A stretch of 64,000 nt of DNA from Nitrosomonadales bacterium (lineage in GTDB: Bacteria > Pseudomonadota > Gammaproteobacteria > Burkholderiales > SG8-39). Of this stretch, positions 1 through 6,832 are shown one piece after another. The position numbers and the translations under genes were made by a program. Within the stretch, counting starts at the first letter, position 1, and each line of letters starts with the position of its first letter. The notes under the pieces are model-generated. The model was not told where the DNA came from. It was given only the letters and a program-made list of their open reading frames with translations, and did not search any database. Location of the stretch: NCBI GenBank assembly GCA_005240145.1, contig SBAS01000036.1, forward strand, positions 1 through 64,000. The letters are read 5' to 3'.

Positions 1-117
1 GCATGATCGGGCTCCGGATAAAGCGCTTGCGATCATGGAATTATTGACTCGGCCGCCCCCCGCAATGGCCCGAATAACGGCGCAAAGCGGGGTCTGCTTC
101 AGGTCTCCGATCGAGGC

Positions 118-144
118 AAAAAAAAGCCGGCCATGGAGGCCGGC
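118..144 (-). terminator. Intrinsic terminator of the small acidic gene
   Basis: Read on the minus strand, a 7-bp GC-only stem (GCCGGCC / GGCCGGC, five-base loop) is followed by a run of eight T. It lies about 60 bases after the stop codon of the minus-strand gene ending at 206, so it most likely ends that transcript. The 117 bases to its left hold nothing I can support. Confidence 0.7.
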
Positions 145-205
145 GAGGAGAAGAAGCCGGACCACATGCCCTCGCGGGCGACCGGCTTCGGAGGAGAAGT
201 GGGGC

Positions 206-364
206 CTAGGCCGGCAGCGGGCGCGCTGCACCCAGCCGGTCCGCAATGCGCTCGACTTCGGCTTCGTCCCAGACCAGGCCAAGGTCATCCTCGTCCCGAT
301 CCGCGGCTTCCTGTTCCAGCGGGAAGCGGTCGAAGTCGCTGCCGTAAACGTCGTCGAGCATCAT
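206..364 (-). CDS. Small acidic hypothetical protein (52 aa)
   Basis: I do not recognise the family. The start is placed at the first of two adjacent ATG codons because AAAGGAGG lies five bases before it; the frame stays open 13 codons further upstream, but no ribosome site is seen there. The product is short and strongly acidic (many Asp and Glu in the first 40 residues), ends in an Ala/Leu/Pro tail, and has no signal peptide or membrane segment. A good Shine-Dalgarno site and a downstream intrinsic terminator argue that it is a real single-gene unit. An inverted repeat about 95 bases upstream may control it. Function unknown. Confidence 0.6.
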   Translation of the reverse strand: MMLDDVYGSDFDRFPLEQEAADRDEDDLGLVWDEAEVERIADRLGAARPLPA

Positions 365-458
365 GGCTGCCTCCTTTAACGGCTGCATCGTGCCCGCCTT
401 CAAAGTCCAGCGCCATCGGCGAAACGCCCGAAAAACGCGTACCTCGCGCTAATTCCGG

Positions 459-475
459 GTAGGAAAAACTCCTAC
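459..475. promoter_or_regulatory. Palindrome upstream of the acidic gene
   Basis: GTAGGA and TCCTAC form a perfect 6-bp inverted repeat around five A-rich bases. It lies between the divergently placed small acidic gene and the tRNA-Ser fragment. It resembles a dimeric regulator site, but no regulator is linked and the binding protein is unknown. Confidence 0.35.
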
Positions 476-507
476 TTCACCGATGCGAACGGCAAGCAAT
501 TGAAAAA

Positions 508-563
508 TGGCGGAGAGGGAGGGATTCGAACCCCCGGTACCCTTGCGGGCACAACAGATTTCG
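508..563 (-). repeat. Partial copy of tRNA-Ser(CGA) 3' half, att-like
   Basis: These 56 bases are identical to positions 3542-3597, the part of the complete tRNA-Ser from the CGA anticodon through the CCA end, in the same orientation. Similarity fades but continues a few bases past the CCA end. The match breaks exactly at the anticodon, so this is not a functional tRNA. Duplication of a tRNA 3' end downstream of an intact tRNA is the hallmark of integration by tyrosine-recombinase elements; this would be the distal attachment site. Confidence 0.8.
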
Positions 564-617
564 CGGCGTCCCGGGTTATTCAGGGCACAAATTCGTCACA
601 ATCCCTGTTGGCGTACT

Positions 618-633
618 GTAACGTATACGATAC
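618..633 (+). promoter_or_regulatory. Operator-like site before the broken toxin
   Basis: GTAACGTATACGATAC lies just upstream of the toxin remnant. It resembles the inverted repeat in front of the intact toxin at 3420-3435 read on its own strand (GTAACGTACGAGTTAC). Matching sites in front of two related modules suggest an autorepression operator bound by the antitoxin. Confidence 0.4.
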
Positions 634-650
634 ACTGACCAGCCGCGCTC

Positions 651-896
651 GAGATTCGGCACTACCGCAGCGCCCAGGGGCGCACGCACTTTGCCGAATG
701 GTACGGCGGTGTCAGCGAGCCGCGGATCGACTGGGGCCCGGGACACCGGGTGTATTTCGGGCGCGACGGGCAGGCTGTAATTGTCCTGCTCTGAGGCGGC
801 GATAAGCGCAAGCAAGATTCAGACATCAAGAAGGCGGTGGAACTATGGCAAGAGTTCGTAGAACGGAAAAGAAGCGAACCGCGCGCAAGCCGCTGA
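651..896 (+). pseudogene. Broken RelE/HigB-like toxin (addiction module killer)
   Basis: The frame reads as a type II toxin of the phage Gp49-like HigB group: EIRHYRSAQGR at the N-terminus, then RIDWGPGHRVYFGRDG, then GGDKRKQ and a C-terminal helix. Compared with the intact relative at 3079-3411 it has lost its start codon (a stop lies just upstream and no ATG follows), about 30 internal residues between the FAEW and RIDW motifs, and a codon in the LL-x-GGDK motif, which is now TGA at 792-794. The 3' end overlaps the start of the antitoxin gene, as is normal for these operons. No active toxin can be made. Confidence 0.75.
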
Positions 897-1177
897 CTAC
901 GTCGCATCGCGAGTGGCTGGTCGGCGAACTGCGCTCAGACCCGGCGCTTGCTGCGGCGTACCTCAGCGAGGCCGCAGAAGACGGCGATCCTCGCGTTTAT
1001 CTCGCGGCGCTCAGAACCGTCGCCGAGGCAAAGGGCATGGCCAAGCTCGCGAAAGCGGCTGGCGTGCCGCGTGAAAGCCTCTATCGAGCCCTCTCATCGA
1101 GCGGCAATCCTCGACTGTCCACGCTACATGCGATCCTGAAAGCAGCCGGGCTTAGATTGGCAGTGGAACGCGCCTAA
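845..1177 (+). CDS. Addiction-module antidote protein (HTH), orphaned
   Basis: A 110-residue antitoxin of the family paired with HigB-like killer proteins. The last half holds the Xre-type helix-turn-helix (GMAKLAKAAGVPRESLYRALS), ending in GNPRLSTLHAILKAAGL, a pattern shared with the antitoxin at 2745-3065. The N-terminus is basic. The start overlaps the remnant of its toxin, so toxin-first order is kept. With the toxin destroyed, this gene may persist as an anti-addiction factor against the related module 2 kb away, or simply not yet have decayed. The family call is firm; any neutralising activity is inference. Confidence 0.75.
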   Translation: MARVRRTEKKRTARKPLTTSHREWLVGELRSDPALAAAYLSEAAEDGDPRVYLAALRTVAEAKGMAKLAKAAGVPRESLYRALSSSGNPRLSTLHAILKAAGLRLAVERA

Positions 1178-1299
1178 CGCGTACGCGTTCCAACTTCAGC
1201 CATTCGACGCTCGGGCAGGTCAGTCCGGATCAGTTCAAAAAAGCTAGAGAATGCTTAGGGTAGTGTCCGGGAATTCGGGGGAAGCCCAAACCCCGGGAG

Positions 1300-2328
1300 C
1301 TACGGATAAGTCGCCTTGATCGCCTTTATCAGATCCGCGGTGAACCGGTTCGCCGCATCCGGGCTCGCGCCTGTCCAGCCGTAGCGTCTGGCGGCAGTCG
1401 GCCCGGAGCCGTAGGTTCGCATGCCCTGATTGATAGGACCTGCGAGCAATCCATGCGCGGCATCTTCGTAGAACCAGAAATCCACCGGCTGTCCTGCTGC
1501 CGTGAGTTGCTCACCCCACTGCTGCGGAGAAAGGCCCTGCGCTTTCGGATTGACGAGCAAGCTGCAGCGTTGGGTAGTACCTGGCGCCGCCGCTTCAGCT
1601 GGCTGATTGACCACACAGGGGTCGGTGCGCAGATGCATCCAATCGTCTTCGGTTTTGCCACCGTAGTTATCGAGCTTGCCGAAAACCATTTTGAGAGGCA
1701 CCCGGATCTGATCGGGCATGCCAATGCCAGCCGAGGGAGCTCCCTCGGAAAAGACCATCCGAACATGCGCAGGATCGACCACGGCCGCCATGTTCAAGGC
1801 CACACTGGCGCCGTTGGACAGGCCATGAATGAACAGGCGCGAGGTATCAACGCGCGAGCTTAGACGAATCCAGAGATAGGCGCCCAACGTGGCTTTGAAG
1901 ATCATGCGCTGGCGTGATTCATTGGTGGCGCCGGTAAGAAACAGCGCTGTACCGCGATACTGAAAACCATTCATCTCGTAGGCATCGAACAGCAAGGTGG
2001 CCACGCCCTGAGCATTCATGCGACGCACCATTTCCTGTTCGGCGGAACCTGGACCGTTGCCGCCATGGGCAATGATCATGAGCGGGGGTTTTTCGCCCAG
2101 CTTATCTGCAAAAAATCCAGGCATCGACAGCTGCACCGAGCGATGGCAAGGATCGTACTCGGCCAGCGGCCCAACGACGCGATGAAAGCCAGGTCGGATT
2201 TCTACCAACCGCGCCACCTCAGGCAGCGGTGGACGACAGTCAGGTTGGGCAAAAGCATTGGACACCGCCAGCAACATCAAAACCGTCGCGACGCAGGACC
2301 GAAGTTCCACCAGAATCTTGACAGACAT
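1300..2328 (-). CDS. Secreted alpha/beta hydrolase, dienelactone hydrolase-like
   Basis: A 342-residue exported hydrolase. The start is set at the ATG after GGAAAG; the frame runs 15 codons further upstream, but only this start gives a normal signal peptide (hydrophobic stretch to about residue 26, AFA-Q cleavage). HGG near residue 88 looks like the oxyanion region, GLSNGA places the nucleophile at about Ser171, GKLD near 218-220 may hold the acid, and EDAAHG puts the histidine near 292. Four further Cys in the mature part could form disulfides. Substrate unknown. It lies alone between the two toxin-antitoxin modules and looks like island cargo. Confidence 0.7.
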   Translation of the reverse strand: MSVKILVELRSCVATVLMLLAVSNAFAQPDCRPPLPEVARLVEIRPGFHRVVGPLAEYDPCHRSVQLSMPGFFADKLGEKPPLMIIAHGGNGPGSAEQEMVRRMNAQGVATLLFDAYEMNGFQYRGTALFLTGATNESRQRMIFKATLGAYLWIRLSSRVDTSRLFIHGLSNGASVALNMAAVVDPAHVRMVFSEGAPSAGIGMPDQIRVPLKMVFGKLDNYGGKTEDDWMHLRTDPCVVNQPAEAAAPGTTQRCSLLVNPKAQGLSPQQWGEQLTAAGQPVDFWFYEDAAHGLLAGPINQGMRTYGSGPTAARRYGWTGASPDAANRFTADLIKAIKATYP

Positions 2329-2417
2329 TGAAGTGATTCTTTCCACGCTTGAATTGGTGAAAACCCTAAGCAAACTACTTCCCTTTGAAATCCAGTGTGA
2401 AAACGATTATTGCGCAT

Positions 2418-2720
2418 TCAAGCGGCCTTCAGCACCTCAACCTCGCGGTCGAGCTTCCCGGCGATTGCGTCCTTCGCAACCTCCAGGTCGTAGTGCGATT
2501 GCAGGTTCATCCAGAACTGCGCTTCCATGGCGAAGAATTTGCCGAGCCTCAGCGCAGTGTCGGCGGTGATGCCGCGTTTGCCCTGGACGATCTCGTTGAT
2601 ACGCCGTGGCGATACGTTTATGCCCTTGGCAAGTCGGTACTGGCTGATCTCCATCCCCTTGAGGAAGTCCTCTGCGAGGACCACGCCGGGGTGCACTGGA
2701 TCGAATTTGCGCTTGGCCAT
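2418..2720 (-). CDS. higA: HigA/VapI-family antitoxin
   Basis: A 100-residue protein with the HigA signature: HPGVVLAEDFL at the start, an Xre helix-turn-helix at about 26-63 (SQYRLAKGINVSPRRINEIVQGKR split over two helices), and FWMNLQSHYDLE, which is typical of the family. HigA normally represses its operon and neutralises HigB. No HigB lies directly next to it; the genes upstream on the same strand are the antitoxin at 2745-3065 and the toxin at 3079-3411, so the three may form a toxin-antitoxin-antitoxin operon with 24-bp and 13-bp gaps. Whether it acts on that toxin or lost its own partner cannot be told. Confidence 0.8.
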   Translation of the reverse strand: MAKRKFDPVHPGVVLAEDFLKGMEISQYRLAKGINVSPRRINEIVQGKRGITADTALRLGKFFAMEAQFWMNLQSHYDLEVAKDAIAGKLDREVEVLKAA

Positions 2721-2744
2721 GCCGGTCGCCCTCAGATCGTTTCT

Positions 2745-3065
2745 CTAGGCCAGGTCCGACGTGACCCGCAGGCGCACGCGAGTCTTTTTCTGCAACGCCT
2801 TGACGATATCGAAGAAATTCTCCGCGCTCGGGTTGCCGTGTGGTGCGAGCATGCGGTGCAGGCTCTTGCTCGGCTTCTTCACTTCCGCTGCGAGGCCCTC
2901 GAAGCCGACCGTGGCGTTGACCAGGTCGCGCAGGACCGCTTTCCCGGTGAGTGTGTCACCGGCGAGGTAGGCGGTGATCGCCTCGGTGAAAAGCGCCTGA
3001 CGGAATTTGGGATCGCGCTGGGCGCGCGCTGCGACGGTCAGTTTGAAATCGCGGGTCAGTGCCAT
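2745..3065 (-). CDS. Addiction-module antidote protein (HTH)
   Basis: A 106-residue antitoxin. The start is fixed by AAGGAG seven bases upstream of the ATG at 3063-3065; the longer open frame would run back into the toxin gene. The C-terminal half carries a helix-turn-helix (GFEGLAAEVKKPSKSLHRML) followed by GNPSAENFFDIVKAL, the same layout as the antitoxin at 845-1177. It follows its toxin by 13 bases, the toxin-first order usual in this family. Expected roles are binding the toxin and repressing the operon through the repeat at 3420-3435. Confidence 0.8.
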   Translation of the reverse strand: MALTRDFKLTVAARAQRDPKFRQALFTEAITAYLAGDTLTGKAVLRDLVNATVGFEGLAAEVKKPSKSLHRMLAPHGNPSAENFFDIVKALQKKTRVRLRVTSDLA

Positions 3066-3078
3066 GTGATTCTCCTTG

Positions 3079-3411
3079 CTATCGCGCCGGCTTGCGGCGC
3101 TTGTAGTCTGTCCAGGCGCCGACTGCGGCACTTATCGCGGCTGACTGGCGTTTCTTGGCGCTGCCGCCGAGCAGTATTACGTAGGTCGCGCCGTCCTTGC
3201 CGAAATAAATCCGGTAACCCGGGCCGAAGTCGATGCGGTATTCGAATACGCCAGCGCCTACGCCCTCCACGTTCGAGAAATTTCCCTGTCCGAGACGGTA
3301 CAGCGCTGTGGTCACCTTGGCTGCCGCCGTGGCGTCGAGCTCGTCGAACCAGCGGCGAAACGGCGAGCGGCCGGAGGGATCGAGATACTCGGCGACGCGA
3401 ATCTCGGACAC
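3079..3411 (-). CDS. RelE/HigB-like toxin (addiction module killer protein)
   Basis: An intact 110-residue toxin with a GTG start. The family pattern is complete: EIRVAEYLDPSGRSPFRRWFDEL, then GNFSNVE, then YRIDFGPGYRIYFGKDG, then LLGGSAKKRQ and a C-terminal helix ending DYKRR. Members are ribosome-dependent or free mRNA interferases of the RelE/ParE fold. It heads an apparent operon with the antidote gene and HigA. It is the full-length relative of the pseudogene at 651-896, which shows what that copy has lost. Confidence 0.8.
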   Translation of the reverse strand: MSEIRVAEYLDPSGRSPFRRWFDELDATAAAKVTTALYRLGQGNFSNVEGVGAGVFEYRIDFGPGYRIYFGKDGATYVILLGGSAKKRQSAAISAAVGAWTDYKRRKPAR

Positions 3412-3419
3412 GGGCTATG

Positions 3420-3435
3420 GTAACTCGTACGTTAC
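3420..3435 (-). promoter_or_regulatory. Operator-like inverted repeat of the toxin operon
   Basis: GTAAC and GTTAC flank six bases just upstream of the toxin's GTG codon, in the promoter position. A similar sequence precedes the other toxin remnant. The probable ligand is the antitoxin or toxin-antitoxin complex. The rest of the 130 bases between toxin and tRNA shows only the 18-mer described in the findings. Confidence 0.45.
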
Positions 3436-3541
3436 TATGTGGCAAGCCGTGATCGAAGTTGGTGGCCGATGGCAACGGCACAAATCCATCACAACGGTGA
3501 CGTGCCGAAAAAAAACGAAGTTGCCGTAAGTAGTTGAATAG

Positions 3542-3631
3542 TGGCGGAGAGGGAGGGATTCGAACCCCCGGTACCCTTGCGGGCACAACAGATTTCGAGT
3601 CTGCCGCAATCGACCACTCTGCCACCTCTCC
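3542..3631 (-). tRNA. tRNA-Ser (anticodon CGA)
   Basis: A 90-base class II tRNA with encoded CCA. The acceptor stem GGAGAGG pairs with CCTCTCC and G is the discriminator base. The anticodon loop CTCGAAA, on a GCAGA/TCTGT stem, gives anticodon CGA, reading UCG. A long variable arm and GGTTCGAATCC in the T arm fit serine. It lies 32 bases past the serS stop codon on the same strand, so it may be transcribed with its own synthetase. Its 3' half is duplicated at 508-563. Confidence 0.95.
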
Positions 3632-3663
3632 GCGGGAGGCGAATTTTATCAGGGCCCGCAGTC

Positions 3664-4941
3664 CTACCTGCTGATTCTCTCGGCTCCGCCCATGTAAGTA
3701 CGAAGGGCTAAAGGGACCGTCACTGATCCATCCGCATTCTGATAGTTCTCCAGGACCGCGATCAGCGTGCGGCCCACCGCGAGACCTGAACCGTTGAGCG
3801 TGTGCAGCGGTTCGGCCTTGCCCTTGTCGTTGCGAAAGCGCGCCAGCATGCGGCGCGCCTGGAAGGATTCGAAATTCGAGCAGGACGAGATTTCCCGGAA
3901 CGCCTTCTGCCCGGGCAGCCAGACCTCGATGTCATAGGTCTTGGCCGAGGCGAAGCCGGTGTCCCCCGTGCACAGGGTCACCACCCGGTAAGGCAGCTCG
4001 AGTTTCTGCAGGATCGCCTCGGCATGGCCGGTAAGTTCCTCGTGGCCGGCGTAGGACTGCGACGGGTGGATGATCTGCACCAGTTCCACCTTGTCGAACT
4101 GGTGGTTGCGGATCATGCCGCGCGTGTCCTTGCCCGCCGAGCCGGCTTCCGAGCGGAAACAGGGCGAATGGCAGACGTATTTCAGCGGCAGTTGCTCCAA
4201 CGGCACGATCGTATCGCGCACGAAGTTGGTCACCGTGGATTCGGCGGTCGGAATCAGGTACAGGTCGCGGCCTTCGAGCTTGAAAAGATCGTCCTTGAAC
4301 TTGGCGAAGCTGGTGACGCCGTCGGCGCAGGCGCTGGTGACCATGTAGGGCGTGTACACCTCGGTATAGCCGTGTTTGTCGACATGCGTGTCGAGCATGA
4401 ACTGGGCGAGCGCGCGGTGCAGGCGCGCCACCTGCCCTTTCATCACCACGAAGCGCGCGCCGGCGAGCTTCGCGCCGGCCTCGAAATCCATGCCCTCCAG
4501 CGCGGCGCCGACGTCGACGTGGTCCTTCGGCGCGAAATCGAACTTGCGCGCCTCGCCCCAGCTGCGCTCCAGCCGGCAATCCTCCGGCTTGCTGCCGAGC
4601 GGGACGCTTTCGTGCAGGAGGTTCGGAATCAGCGCGACGAACTCGCGCAGCTTCGCCTGCGTCTCATGGTTTTCGGCCTCGAGCTCCTCGAGTTCTTTCC
4701 CCACCCGCGCGCCCTGCGTCATCAGCAGATGCGCGCCGGTCTCGTCCTTTTTCGCCTTGGCCTGGCCCACCTGTTTCGCCACGGCATTGCGCTGGGCCTG
4801 TAATTGCTCGGTGGCGGTTTGAATGTTTTTTCTTCTTGCTTCAAGAGAATTGAAACCGGCAACATCGAGCGCATAGCCGCGCGTCGCGAGGCGCTTGGCC
4901 ACCGCGTCGATGTCGTTCCTGAGCAATTGAATGTCGATCAT
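3664..4941 (-). CDS. serS: Seryl-tRNA synthetase
   Basis: A 425-residue class II synthetase of normal length that charges tRNA-Ser in the cytoplasm. The N-terminal 100 residues form the long helical arm that grips the variable arm (Gln/Lys/Glu-rich, [17 protein letters not shown]). Motif 2 is seen as [20 protein letters not shown] and motif 3 as [20 protein letters not shown] near the C-terminus. The ATG overlaps the rarA stop by four bases, making it the last protein gene of the ftsK-lolA-rarA-serS operon, followed at once by a tRNA-Ser gene. Confidence 0.97.
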   Translation of the reverse strand: MIDIQLLRNDIDAVAKRLATRGYALDVAGFNSLEARRKNIQTATEQLQAQRNAVAKQVGQAKAKKDETGAHLLMTQGARVGKELEELEAENHETQAKLREFVALIPNLLHESVPLGSKPEDCRLERSWGEARKFDFAPKDHVDVGAALEGMDFEAGAKLAGARFVVMKGQVARLHRALAQFMLDTHVDKHGYTEVYTPYMVTSACADGVTSFAKFKDDLFKLEGRDLYLIPTAESTVTNFVRDTIVPLEQLPLKYVCHSPCFRSEAGSAGKDTRGMIRNHQFDKVELVQIIHPSQSYAGHEELTGHAEAILQKLELPYRVVTLCTGDTGFASAKTYDIEVWLPGQKAFREISSCSNFESFQARRMLARFRNDKGKAEPLHTLNGSGLAVGRTLIAVLENYQNADGSVTVPLALRTYMGGAERISR

Positions 4942-6236
4942 TTCTTTTTCTTGCCTGCCTGTTCGTTCAGCCGCCGCAGTTCCTGCAGCTTCTCCCTGAT
5001 CCTGCCTTCCAGCCCGCGCTCCGTCGGCTGGTACCAGCCCACCTCCGGCATGCCCTCGGGAAAGTAGTTTTCCCCCGCCGCAAACGCGTCCTTCTCGTCA
5101 TGCGCGTAGCGGTAGTCCTTGCCGTAGCCCAGGTCCTTCATCAGCCGCGTCGGCGCATTGCGGATGTGCAGCGGCACCGGCCGCGTGCCGTCCGCGGCGA
5201 CGAACGCGCGGGCCGCATTATAGGCGTTGTACACCGCGTTCGACTTCGCCGCCACCGCCATGTAGAGCACCGCTGCGGCGAGGGCCAGCTCGCCTTCGGG
5301 CGAGCCGAGACGCTCGTAGGTTTCGGTCGCATCGAGGGCCAGGCGCAGCGCGCGCGGGTCGGCCAGGCCGATGTCCTCGACCGCCATGCGCACGATGCGC
5401 CGCGCGAGGTAGAGCGGGTCGGCGCCGCCGTCGAGCATGCGCACCAGCCAGTAGAGCGAGGCATCCGCGTCCGAACCCCGCACCGACTTGTGCAGCGCCG
5501 AGATCTGGTCGTAGAACTGCTCGCCGCCCTTGTCGAAGCGGCGCAGGTTCTTCGCCAGCGTGTCCTCGACGAACACGCCATCGATCACGCCTTGCGGTTT
5601 CGCATTGAGCAGAATTTCAACCGCGTTCAGCAGGCGTCTTGCATCGCCATCGGCGAAACCGACCAGGCGGGCTCGTGCACTTTCATCCAGCTCAATTTTT
5701 GTTTTTGCAAGCAAAGTCAAAAGATCCGCATCGGCAAGGCTCTCAAGCACATAGACGGTCGCCCTCGACAGCAGCGCCGAATTCACCTCGAACGAGGGGT
5801 TCTCGGTGGTCGCGCCGACGAAGGTGAAGAGGCCCCCTTCGACGAACGGCAGGAACGCATCCTGCTGCGCCTTGTTGAAGCGGTGCACCTCGTCGACGAA
5901 GAGGATGGTGCGTCGTCCGTGCTCGGCGAGAGAGCGTTCGGCGGTCTGCACCGCATCGCGGATGTCCTTCACGCCCGAGAGCACCGCCGAGAGGGCGATG
6001 AACTCGGCCTCGAAGACGAGCGCCATGAGGCGCGCGAGGGTCGTCTTGCCCGAGCCCGGCGGCCCCCACAGGATCATGGAATGCGGCGTGCCGGATTCGA
6101 ACGCGACGCGCAGCGGCTTGCCCGGCCCGAGCAGGTGCTTCTGTCCTACGATTTCATCGAGCGATCGTGGCCGGAGTTTTTCTGCGAGGGGAGCCGCAGG
6201 ATGTACTTTGCCGAATAAATCATTCCCCAAGGACAT
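4938..6236 (-). CDS. rarA: Replication-associated recombination protein A (AAA+ ATPase)
   Basis: A 432-residue clamp-loader-like AAA+ protein that acts at stalled replication forks with SSB. Walker A is GPPGSGKTT near residue 60, Walker B with the following helix is [16 protein letters not shown], and sensor 1 is [18 protein letters not shown]. The C-terminal tetramer domain is recognised by [15 protein letters not shown] and [14 protein letters not shown] at 6236 follows AAGGGGG; a TTG one codon earlier is possible. The start overlaps the lolA stop region, so translation is probably coupled. Confidence 0.95.
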   Translation of the reverse strand: MSLGNDLFGKVHPAAPLAEKLRPRSLDEIVGQKHLLGPGKPLRVAFESGTPHSMILWGPPGSGKTTLARLMALVFEAEFIALSAVLSGVKDIRDAVQTAERSLAEHGRRTILFVDEVHRFNKAQQDAFLPFVEGGLFTFVGATTENPSFEVNSALLSRATVYVLESLADADLLTLLAKTKIELDESARARLVGFADGDARRLLNAVEILLNAKPQGVIDGVFVEDTLAKNLRRFDKGGEQFYDQISALHKSVRGSDADASLYWLVRMLDGGADPLYLARRIVRMAVEDIGLADPRALRLALDATETYERLGSPEGELALAAAVLYMAVAAKSNAVYNAYNAARAFVAADGTRPVPLHIRNAPTRLMKDLGYGKDYRYAHDEKDAFAAGENYFPEGMPEVGWYQPTERGLEGRIREKLQELRRLNEQAGKKKK

Positions 6237-6828
6237 CAACCCCCTTCGGTGGGGTAAAGCGGAACGTGCCGGGTTCGAACTGCGGGTTGCGCACGATGTT
6301 GGAAAAGCGCAGCAGCGTAGTCTGGCCGAAGTGGTCCAGCAGTTCCATGGCTTCCACGCCCGAAACCGACAGGCCCAGCCGCACCCGCTCGAAGCCCGAT
6401 TCTTTTTCGCGCGGCTTCGCCTCGAGCCACTGCAGGCCGTCCTTGTCGCCAGATTCCTTGAGGTCGAACGACTTGTCGATGTCGGAAGCGCCCGCGAGCA
6501 GGGCCGCGGGCGTGGCGCCGATCACGCGCGCGACTTTGCGCACCGTCACCTGGTTCAGGTCGGCGTCGTGGATCCACACGCGTTCGCCGTCGCCGACGAT
6601 GACCTGCGGCGGCTTCAAGTAGGTCCAGCGGAAGCGGCCCGGGCGCTGGAAGGAGAAATTGCCATTGGAGTCCTGCACCACCTTGCCGTTCTTGTCGAAG
6701 ACCTTCTGCTGGAAATCGGCGCGCGCCGCCTGCGTGGTGCGCAGGTAGCTCTGGAAGCGTTCCAGGCTCGTCGCATGCGAATGCGGAAAAAACAGGAGCG
6801 AGAACAAAGCGAAAAGAAAAACTCTCAC
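6220..6828 (-). CDS. lolA: Outer-membrane lipoprotein carrier protein LolA
   Basis: A periplasmic chaperone that takes lipoproteins from LolCDE to LolB. The GTG start at 6828 is chosen: GGAG precedes it, it follows the ftsK stop closely, and it gives a signal peptide (VRVFLFALFSLLFFPHSHA) and a 202-residue protein, the usual size. The first ATG of the open frame lies 45 bases upstream inside ftsK. The mature part shows RADFQQKVF, SNGNFSFQRPGRFRW and a late MELLDHFGQTTLLRF, all typical of LolA. It sits between ftsK and rarA, a common arrangement in proteobacteria. Confidence 0.93.
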   Translation of the reverse strand: MRVFLFALFSLLFFPHSHATSLERFQSYLRTTQAARADFQQKVFDKNGKVVQDSNGNFSFQRPGRFRWTYLKPPQVIVGDGERVWIHDADLNQVTVRKVARVIGATPAALLAGASDIDKSFDLKESGDKDGLQWLEAKPREKESGFERVRLGLSVSGVEAMELLDHFGQTTLLRFSNIVRNPQFEPGTFRFTPPKGVDVLGE

Positions 6829-6832
6829 CCCG

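Larger units (their letters stand above)
508..3597. mobile_element. Putative tRNA-Ser-integrated island, integrase lost
   Basis: The segment is bounded by the 56-bp direct repeat of the tRNA-Ser 3' half. The complete tRNA lies at the right end and reads leftward, so the element sits just beyond its 3' end, as expected for integration into a tRNA gene. Contents are a broken toxin with intact antitoxin, a secreted hydrolase, a HigA-type antitoxin, and an intact toxin-antitoxin pair. No integrase, excisionase or replication gene is visible, so it is either a decayed remnant or was moved in trans. The element is inferred from geometry; only the repeat is seen directly. Confidence 0.5.

Noticed and set aside
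508..563. Second tRNA-Ser gene
   Set aside because: Only the 3' half from the anticodon is present; the acceptor 5' strand and D arm are missing.
1178..1299. Terminator for the hydrolase gene or the antitoxin gene
   Set aside because: T- or A-tracts are present but the stem is four bases at most; not enough to call.
2385..3452. 355-codon plus-strand frame across the antitoxin genes
   Set aside because: Antisense to three recognised toxin-antitoxin genes whose ribosome sites are visible.
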